In this document: positions 25,468 through 30,939 of the stretch, one piece after another
Layout: the number at the start of each line of letters is the position of its first letter
Numbering within the stretch: position 1 is the stretch's first letter
IMG/VR virus record: IMGVR_UViG_3300046718_000774
Location: 1-30,939 of that record
DNA: 30,939 nt
Direction: 5' to 3' (one strand)
Source: a virus
The notes under the pieces: model-generated
Told to the model about the DNA's origin: nothing
What the model saw: only the letters and a program-made list of their open reading frames with translations
The model's database searches: none
Program-made: the position numbers and the translations under genes

Positions 25468-25644
25468 ATGCCTGCAAGCCCAAGAGTGGTGACACTAGGA
25501 GACATGGTCTACGCGCTCGACGCTCAGCCCGGAGACATGCTCGTCCTCAACGAGGATTTGATTCCGGAATGGGTGAGTCTCGATGAGCTAGCCGACCGAA
25601 TCGCCGAGGCGTTGGCGAAGAGACCCGCGAGTGCCCGCACGTAG
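25468..25644 (+). CDS. Small acidic protein between portal and protease, 58 aa
   Basis: Begins MPASPRVVTLGDMVYALDAQ, then PGDMLVLNEDLIPEWVSLDE and LADRIAEALAKRPASART. GGAGG lies seven bases before the ATG, with the palindrome directly upstream. Its 3' end overlaps the protease start by 14 bases. The position suggests a head-assembly accessory, but no fold is recognised. Confidence 0.7.
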   Translation: MPASPRVVTLGDMVYALDAQPGDMLVLNEDLIPEWVSLDELADRIAEALAKRPASART

Positions 25645-28042
25645 TCAAGCTCAGCGCGCCTTTCTGAACGCCCGTTTCGGGCATGACTGGGTTAAGGAGC
25701 ACCACTTCGACAACGAGGGGAAGCTGCCAGAGCACGTCGAGAAGGAGATCCCCGGGTGGGCGAACTTGCGCGAAGCGGAGTTTAGTGACGTGTCGTGCGG
25801 AACATGTGACTGGTTCCACCATGGTGTTTGCACGATGTTTGACGACACTCCCGTGGGTGCTGATGACACGTGCGACGCCTGGGAGGGAATAGTCACGAAG
25901 GAGGATCCGGCAATCGCGCCGATGTACACCGCGCCGGCACCGGCCCCGCCCGACACACCCGAGGGGCTGAGGGATCTTCTCGGAGCCTTGGAACCGGACC
26001 CGGAGGGGTTCATTTGGAAGGCTGGCGTAACGGCCGCTGGTATGGCTGTTCGTGCTGCGGACACAGGCAGAGTCCTGATGATTCAGCGCGCGAGCAACAA
26101 CGCGAAGGACCCGGCGGCTGGTTGCTGGGAGTTTCCCGGTGGGTGCCTGAACGATGGCGAACATCCCTATGTGGGCGCGAAGCGCGAGTGGCAGGAGGAA
26201 ATGGGCGTCCGCCTGCCGCGAGGACGGCACGTGGGGCAATGGCAGTCAGGCATCTACCAGGGTTTCGTGCACGAGGTCCCTTCCGAGGCGAATGTGAAGA
26301 TCAACGGCGAGCGCAAGGTGATGAACCCCGACGATCCTGACGGTGACGGGGTTGAGGTTGCCGCCTGGTGGGACCCGGATCACATGAAGCGCTCCCGTGC
26401 TGTGCGTTGGGAGCTCCATGATTCACGCGCCTGGGACAAGGTGCAGAAAGCGAACGGTTCCCTGTACATGGTCTCGCACGCGAAAACGCGGTACAACCGC
26501 CCGGGGCAGCCACATGATGTGGTGCAAGGGTGGAGAGATATTCCGCTCGACAACACCGGCAAGGTGCAGGCGAAGAAGCTCGGCAAGTTCTTCAAGGACG
26601 CTGGGGTGGAGGAGATCTACGCGTCCGATTTGAAGCGCGCGAAGCAGACAGCGGACATAGCTGCGCGTGAGTGCGGTGCCTCCGTGAAAGCTGATCGCAG
26701 CTACCGGCCGTGGAATCTTGGTTCGTTCGCCGGGCATTCGTCCGCTGACGTGATCCCGAAGCTGACGCCGTACATGACCACGAAAGCCGATGAGCCCGTT
26801 GATGGTGGTGAGTCCTTCAACGAGTACAAGGGCAGGTTCGTGCCGGCGTTGGAGAAACTACTCAAGCAGGCCGATGGCGGGAAAACGATCGCGCTCGTCA
26901 CTCACTCGCGCAACGTCGAGCTCGCCCAAGGATGGATCGGCGGGAAGGGCCCGCGTTCGAAGATCGACACGTCTGCGATCGAGGCTGACAAGATCGATCC
27001 GGCGACGGTGTTCAAGATCGACGCCGGCAAGAAGATGAGCGTGAAGGAGGTCGTCACGAAAGGACAGGCGCACGCCGCCATACTGCATTTGCGCGTGAAC
27101 GGTGTGTTGCGCCACCCAGACGGAGGGAACGTGTACCGGATGGTCACCCGTGACGGTCACTACGTGGGTCGCACGAACAGCAGCAGGATGAAAGCGAAGA
27201 AGGGCGACATCCTGAAAGTCCAGGCTGCTGATTTCGCGCAGGACGCTGACGGCGATTACCGCTGGCTGAACCCGAACGTCGCGGGTGCTTACACTGACGC
27301 AGCTCATTCGTGGAAAGAGTTGGAGGCCCTTGCCGGCGGACGCCTCGTCAAGGACTTTGCTCCTGGTGCTGGTGCTCCGCCGGCGGGCGACTCACCGATG
27401 GGCTCCTCGGAGATGCCGTCAGCGGGGACTCTCGCCGCGATGACACCCGCTGCTACGAGCGAAGTTCCGGTTGGCAGCATGGGACCAACGCTGCAGTCGG
27501 TGCATCGCAACAAGCCGTTGAAGGACCTGTCTGTCGCGTATATGAACGCGAACGTGAAGCTCCGTGTTCATAAAGCTGACGGGTACAAGCAGCTCGTCTA
27601 CGGGGTTGTGCTCGAACCGAACGCTCTCGACAGTCAGGACGATTTCATGCTTCCCGACCAGGTGGAGAAAGCCGCACACGGTTATCTGAAGAAGGTTGCT
27701 CGCGGGAAAGCAACGGTGACGAAGCTGCAGCATCAGGCGAAGAGTTTCTTCCGCGACAAGCCCGGGGTGGTTCCGGTGGAGTCCTATATCGCACCGGTGG
27801 ATTTCACCCTGGACGGGAAAGAGATGGTGAAGAAAGGGACGTGGGTGATGTGCGTCCACGTTGAGGACCATGACGTGTGGCAGGACGTTCTTGCCGGCAA
27901 GTACACGGGGTTCTCGATCGGTGGCTCGGGTATCCGTCGGTCTATGCACGTACCACCGGACGTTCTTGAGCGCAGCTTTATCGCGAACCCTCAGGCGTCC
28001 GACTGGTTTACGAGCGGCGGTAACGTCGCTTCAAACGAATAA
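25631..28042 (+). CDS. Multidomain prohead protease: Cys motif, NUDIX, histidine phosphatase-like, XkdF-like
   Basis: 803 residues from GTG 25631. In order: a basic N-terminus; C56-x2-C59...C67...C81 (SCGTCDWFHHGVC, CDAWE), a small metal or Fe-S-like motif; a NUDIX domain (about 130-260) with a perfect box from G171 to V193 (E177, R185-E186, E189-E190, G192). Next is a histidine-phosphatase-like domain (about 275-440) with VSHAKT (H283), ASDLKRAKQT (R336) and VTHSRN (H425). Here the usual first arginine of RHG is serine, so catalysis is doubtful. A linker (about 475-575, GRTNSSRMKAKKGDILKV) resembles an OB fold loosely. Last is an XkdF-type protease domain (about 635-770; likely H701 and S762 of TGFSIGG). 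The position after the portal supports a capsid-maturation protease. Confidence 0.85.
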   Translation: MPARSQAQRAFLNARFGHDWVKEHHFDNEGKLPEHVEKEIPGWANLREAEFSDVSCGTCDWFHHGVCTMFDDTPVGADDTCDAWEGIVTKEDPAIAPMYTAPAPAPPDTPEGLRDLLGALEPDPEGFIWKAGVTAAGMAVRAADTGRVLMIQRASNNAKDPAAGCWEFPGGCLNDGEHPYVGAKREWQEEMGVRLPRGRHVGQWQSGIYQGFVHEVPSEANVKINGERKVMNPDDPDGDGVEVAAWWDPDHMKRSRAVRWELHDSRAWDKVQKANGSLYMVSHAKTRYNRPGQPHDVVQGWRDIPLDNTGKVQAKKLGKFFKDAGVEEIYASDLKRAKQTADIAARECGASVKADRSYRPWNLGSFAGHSSADVIPKLTPYMTTKADEPVDGGESFNEYKGRFVPALEKLLKQADGGKTIALVTHSRNVELAQGWIGGKGPRSKIDTSAIEADKIDPATVFKIDAGKKMSVKEVVTKGQAHAAILHLRVNGVLRHPDGGNVYRMVTRDGHYVGRTNSSRMKAKKGDILKVQAADFAQDADGDYRWLNPNVAGAYTDAAHSWKELEALAGGRLVKDFAPGAGAPPAGDSPMGSSEMPSAGTLAAMTPAATSEVPVGSMGPTLQSVHRNKPLKDLSVAYMNANVKLRVHKADGYKQLVYGVVLEPNALDSQDDFMLPDQVEKAAHGYLKKVARGKATVTKLQHQAKSFFRDKPGVVPVESYIAPVDFTLDGKEMVKKGTWVMCVHVEDHDVWQDVLAGKYTGFSIGGSGIRRSMHVPPDVLERSFIANPQASDWFTSGGNVASNE

Positions 28043-28074
28043 CTCGTCTATAAGCCGATAGAGCATCCTCGAAG

Positions 28075-29247
28075 GTGAGGATCTCGAATCTAACGGATGT
28101 TGACGGGGACGAGGTATCCCTCGTGAGGCGTGCCGCTAACCGGCGGCGTTTTCTGCTGCTGAAAGGGGACCAAGACGTGGACTCAGAGCTGTCTGACATT
28201 CTCGATGTCCCCTGGGAGCGCGAAGGCGCGATGCTGGACGAGCTCCGTAAGGACGGCGTCGTTGACGAGACCGTAGAGAAAGCTTTCGTCACCGCTGTCC
28301 GTCTTCTCAAGGGAATCGAGGGTGAGTTTTCGCCGGAGCTGATCGAGAAGCTCGGGCGTGAGATGTACCCCGTTCAGAACAACCCACTTAACTCGACGAA
28401 GGTTGCGAGCCCAGGAGAGCTGTCTGGTAGTGCGAGCGGGGACGAGTCACTGAGTGCTTCCGCCACTGATGGCGAGTTGTCTGGTGGCGCGAGCGGGAGT
28501 TCCTTGGAGGGTCGCGGTAGCGGAGCGAAAGTTGCCGCTGACTCTGACGGTGACACCGAGGAGCCTGACGACGACGAGGACGACAAGAAGAAGAGACCTT
28601 GGATGTCCCGCAAGAAGAAGGCTGTTAGCAAGTCCGATGATCACGACGACGACGAAGGAGGCACGGTGGAGTTCCGAGTGCCAGTTCAGAAAGAGGACGG
28701 GACATGGGACTACTCCGATGTCCCCGAGGAGAGCCATTCGTTTTTCAAGACGATGATCGAGAAGGCTGAGAAGGCCGATCAGATCGAGAAGAGTCTTGGT
28801 GAGACGCGTGAGCAGCTTCTCAAGTCTCAGGATGAGCTCCGGCAGCGCGATTACATCGCGAAGGCGGAGAAGTTGGACACGCTCGCCCCCGCTGACAAGC
28901 TCGGGCTAGTGCTCAAGAATGCTGCGGAGACGATGGACGCTGATCGTTTCGCTGAGTTGGAGCAGGTTCTCACTTCTGCTCAGGCTCGCGTCCAGACCGG
29001 GGATCTGTTCAAGGAGCTCGGGGCTCGCGCGCTGGAGGATGAGACTTCGATGGTCGCGAAGAGCGACCCGTGGTCTCAGATCGAGGCGCTCGCCAAGACC
29101 CTTGTCGAGAAGTCCGGTGAGCTCACGGAGGAGCAGGCGATCGCTCGGGTGCTGAAGACAGCGGAGGGCAAGGAGCTGTACACCCGCTACGAGCGTGACT
29201 ACCTGGCTTCCGCCGCGGCGATGACGGGTTTCGGGGGGGCGAGCTAA
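28075..29247 (+). CDS. Scaffold/capsid-assembly-like protein, 390 aa
   Basis: GTG 28075 after GAAGG: MRISNLTDVDGDEVSLVRRA then ANRRRFLLLKG, an N-terminal segment (about 8-30) often found in phage head proteins encoded next to XkdF-type proteases. The middle (about 100-190) is low-complexity Ser/Gly then acidic and Lys-rich (DDDEDDKKKRPWMSRKKKAV), and about 215-270 is a coiled coil (KTMIEKAEKADQIEKSLGET). The acidic linker plus coiled coil and position just before decoration and capsid genes fit an internal scaffold removed during maturation. No direct proof of cleavage sites. Confidence 0.7.
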   Translation: MRISNLTDVDGDEVSLVRRAANRRRFLLLKGDQDVDSELSDILDVPWEREGAMLDELRKDGVVDETVEKAFVTAVRLLKGIEGEFSPELIEKLGREMYPVQNNPLNSTKVASPGELSGSASGDESLSASATDGELSGGASGSSLEGRGSGAKVAADSDGDTEEPDDDEDDKKKRPWMSRKKKAVSKSDDHDDDEGGTVEFRVPVQKEDGTWDYSDVPEESHSFFKTMIEKAEKADQIEKSLGETREQLLKSQDELRQRDYIAKAEKLDTLAPADKLGLVLKNAAETMDADRFAELEQVLTSAQARVQTGDLFKELGARALEDETSMVAKSDPWSQIEALAKTLVEKSGELTEEQAIARVLKTAEGKELYTRYERDYLASAAAMTGFGGAS

Positions 29248-29664
29248 ATGGCAGTCGAAACCAATGTCGGCCTCGACACCACGTTCCTCGCGAACACGGA
29301 TCTGTCGAGCAACCAGTTCTACTTCGTTCGGGTGACTTCGTCCGGGTTCCTGGCCACTGCCGGCAGCGGCGTGACGGGTCCCCGCGCGGTAGGCGTTCTG
29401 CAGGACACTCCGAACGGTACGGCTGCCACTCCTGTCCGGTCTCAGGTCCGGTACGGAGGCATCAGCAAGGTCATCGCCGGCGGTTCGTTCGCGATCGGTG
29501 ATCCGATTTCCTCGAACAGCACCGGCCAGGCCGTGAAGTACACGGTTGCCGCGAACTCAACCGGGTTCGGCACCGGCAGCCAGGTTCTCGGTTTCGCCAT
29601 TCTCGCGGGCGTAACCGGCGACACTTCCTCAATCATCTTCAGCCCGTCCGGGCTGTCTACATAG
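29248..29664 (+). CDS. Head decoration-like protein, 138 aa
   Basis: Begins MAVETNVGLDTTFLANTDLS, directly after the scaffold stop. Glycine/threonine/serine-rich, beta-strand pattern (NQFYFVRVTSSGFLATAGSG, GPRAVGVLQDTPNG, VRYGGISKVIAGGSFAIGDP). This resembles DUF2190-type capsid decoration/stabilisation proteins, which are small beta-rich trimers on the shell. It sits just before the capsid gene, the usual place. Separation from a minor capsid role is not possible from sequence. Confidence 0.72.
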   Translation: MAVETNVGLDTTFLANTDLSSNQFYFVRVTSSGFLATAGSGVTGPRAVGVLQDTPNGTAATPVRSQVRYGGISKVIAGGSFAIGDPISSNSTGQAVKYTVAANSTGFGTGSQVLGFAILAGVTGDTSSIIFSPSGLST

Positions 29665-29684
29665 GCACGAAAGGGGGATGACGA

Positions 29685-30671
29685 ATGCCTCAGCCAACTC
29701 TTACCCAAGTCCATGTAAACCGGCCGCTGACGAACATCAGCACCGCGTACATGCAGGACTCGAACGACTACATCGCTGACAAGATCGCCCCTGTTGTGCC
29801 CGTGCAGAAGCAGTCGGATCTGTACTTCCGGTACACGAAGGGCGACTGGTTCCGCGATGAGGCGGCGCAGCGCGCGCCTGGTACTGAGTCTGTTGGTTCC
29901 GGTTACAACGTGACCACGGACAGCTACCAGTGCCCGGTGTACGCACTGCACAAGATGGTGGACCCGCAGATCCGTGCGAACACGGACGACCCGCTGAACG
30001 CGGACCGTGACGCAACCCTGTGGATCACGCACCGTCTGCTGCTTTCCCGCGAGATCCAGGTCGTGACCGCCGTCATGGCGACCTCGACGTGGACTGGCTC
30101 CACAACGGGCGGAGACATCGTTCCGTCCCCGCTGTGGTCTGCGGCGAACGGAACACCGCTGGAGGACATCGAGGCTCAGATCTGGGCGATCAAGAAGACG
30201 ACCGGGCGTTTCCCGAACCGGCTCGTGCTTGGCGCGAAGGTCTGGCAGGTCCTGAAGAACCTCGATGAGCTCGTTCAGCGCATCAAGTACACCCAGCGTG
30301 GTGTGGTCACGACGGAGCTGCTCGCTTCTCTGATCGCCCCTCCGGGTGTGAACGACTTCCAGGTGATCGTCGCTGCGGCGATCGAGAACACCGCCCTTGA
30401 GGGTGCGACGGACAGCTTCGCGTTCATCGCTCCTGAGAAGGACGCTCTGCTTCTGTACGCGGAGCCGCAGCCGGGGATCATGGTTCCGTCGTCCGTGTAC
30501 ATCTTCACGTGGACTGCGCTTCTGGGCGCCGGCGCGTTCGGTTCCCGGATCAGCCAGATCCCGATGCCGTGGATGGGGATCGGTACTGTCCGGATCGAGG
30601 GTGAGCTCGCGTTCACCACGAAGATCGTCGGTACGGATCTCGGTGCTTACTTCCACGGAGCGGTTGCGTAG
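29685..30671 (+). CDS. Major capsid protein (probable)
   Basis: 328 residues, ATG 29685 after AAAGGGGGATGACG. Reads as an HK97-type shell protein: N-arm (QPTLTQVHVNRPLTNISTAY), an E-loop-like strand pair (KQSDLYFRYTKGDWFRDEAA), a spine-helix stretch (RDATLWITHRLLLSREIQVV, about 107-126), IEAQIWAIKKTTGRFPNRLV and A-domain strands (FQVIVAAAIENTALEGATDS, KDALLLYAEPQPGIMVPSSV), ending IVGTDLGAYFHGAVA. No pro-domain is visible, consistent with a separate scaffold. Gene order portal-protease-scaffold-decoration-capsid supports the call. Confidence 0.85.
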   Translation: MPQPTLTQVHVNRPLTNISTAYMQDSNDYIADKIAPVVPVQKQSDLYFRYTKGDWFRDEAAQRAPGTESVGSGYNVTTDSYQCPVYALHKMVDPQIRANTDDPLNADRDATLWITHRLLLSREIQVVTAVMATSTWTGSTTGGDIVPSPLWSAANGTPLEDIEAQIWAIKKTTGRFPNRLVLGAKVWQVLKNLDELVQRIKYTQRGVVTTELLASLIAPPGVNDFQVIVAAAIENTALEGATDSFAFIAPEKDALLLYAEPQPGIMVPSSVYIFTWTALLGAGAFGSRISQIPMPWMGIGTVRIEGELAFTTKIVGTDLGAYFHGAVA

Positions 30672-30684
30672 AAAGGAATCAGGG

Positions 30685-30939
30685 ATGGCAACGATCGAAC
30701 TGAAGTATGTGGCGCTGTCGCCGATCCAGGTTCAGAAGATGGACGGTGACCTACCGGTGCTCGACGAGACCGGGGAGTACGTGTTCATCAACTACGCCCC
30801 CGGTGACGAGGTTGACGCACGGTTTTTCCGTCCGTCCAAGCTGTCGGCGATGGTGGAGTACCGGCGCTTGCTGCCGGTGGCGTCCGATACTCAGGGCACG
30901 GTCACTCCTGTAGTTCCTTCCCCTGCGGGGGGGTCCATG
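30685..30939 (+). CDS. Hypothetical protein downstream of capsid (5' part)
   Basis: AAAGGAATCAGGG precedes ATG 30685. The frame stays open to the window edge, giving 85 residues: MATIELKYVALSPIQVQKMD, then GEYVFINYAPGDEVDARFFR and a Pro/Ser-rich stretch near the cut. Small beta-rich protein in the position of a head-completion or capsid-associated protein. Cannot be identified from the part shown. Confidence 0.7.
   Translation, partial: MATIELKYVALSPIQVQKMDGDLPVLDETGEYVFINYAPGDEVDARFFRPSKLSAMVEYRRLLPVASDTQGTVTPVVPSPAGGSM

Noticed and set aside
29442-30656. Minus-strand frame of 404 codons
   Set aside because: Lies opposite the decoration and capsid genes; very Arg/Asp/His-rich, no ribosome-binding site.
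1-30939. CRISPR array, integrase, transposase or attachment site
   Set aside because: No regularly spaced direct repeats with variable spacers, and no recombinase-like protein, were found. The scattered palindrome is not a CRISPR repeat.

Overview
This window is part of a double-stranded DNA tailed bacteriophage (or prophage) genome. It holds both terminase subunits, a portal, a prohead protease, a scaffold-like protein, a decoration-like protein and a major-capsid-like protein. High GC, frequent GTG/TTG starts, 4-base ATGA/GTGA gene overlaps, probable leaderless genes and GFRAW/CGxxA-type hypothetical proteins suggest a host among high-GC Gram-positive bacteria (Actinobacteria). The host genus cannot be told from this sequence. 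No integrase, CRISPR array or insertion sequence is visible.

Layout. (1) Positions 1-682, plus strand: the end of a small zinc-motif protein and a small terminase subunit. (2) Positions 648-15149: a long leftward block of about 30 mostly small early/accessory genes. It includes a macro-domain protein, a LuxR-type HTH protein, an SPFH/band-7 membrane protein, zinc-ribbon proteins, a SprT-like metalloprotease, a tRNA-like sequence and several tiny membrane proteins. Two short rightward islands (6323-6768 and 10638-11169) interrupt it; the second encodes a ribbon-helix-helix regulator. (3) Positions 15318-16778, plus strand: the large terminase. (4) Positions 16775-24009: a tightly overlapping cassette of eight glycosyltransferase-like genes plus a methyltransferase/hydroxylase-like gene and four small ORFs, lying between terminase and portal. 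(5) Positions 24022-30939: the head module, containing an 803-residue protein that joins a Cys motif, a NUDIX domain, a histidine-phosphatase-like domain and an XkdF-type protease domain.

Regulation. The 14-base palindrome CGTAAC-NN-GTTACG occurs 14 times with perfect arms, once more with a 3-base spacer, and in degenerate forms. Most copies in the leftward block lie 14-27 bases upstream of a start codon, just ahead of the Shine-Dalgarno sequence. Six supply the TAA stop of the preceding gene. A second signature, CTAGAA(A/G)(A/G)GGAGA, often lies between palindrome and start. Three leftward promoter candidates (near 6260, 9290 and 15280) share an 18-base spacer and a GTAGGA(A/G) box abutting the -35. 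Together these look like a phage-specific expression or immunity system of unknown mechanism.

Functional picture. The leftward genes probably act early to remodel the host. The rightward genes package DNA, build the head and make an elaborate set of sugar-transfer enzymes whose target (virion, host surface or DNA) cannot be read from sequence. The most unusual items are the palindrome array, the protease fusion, and the glycosyltransferase cassette with a GT6 (ABO blood-group-type) member.
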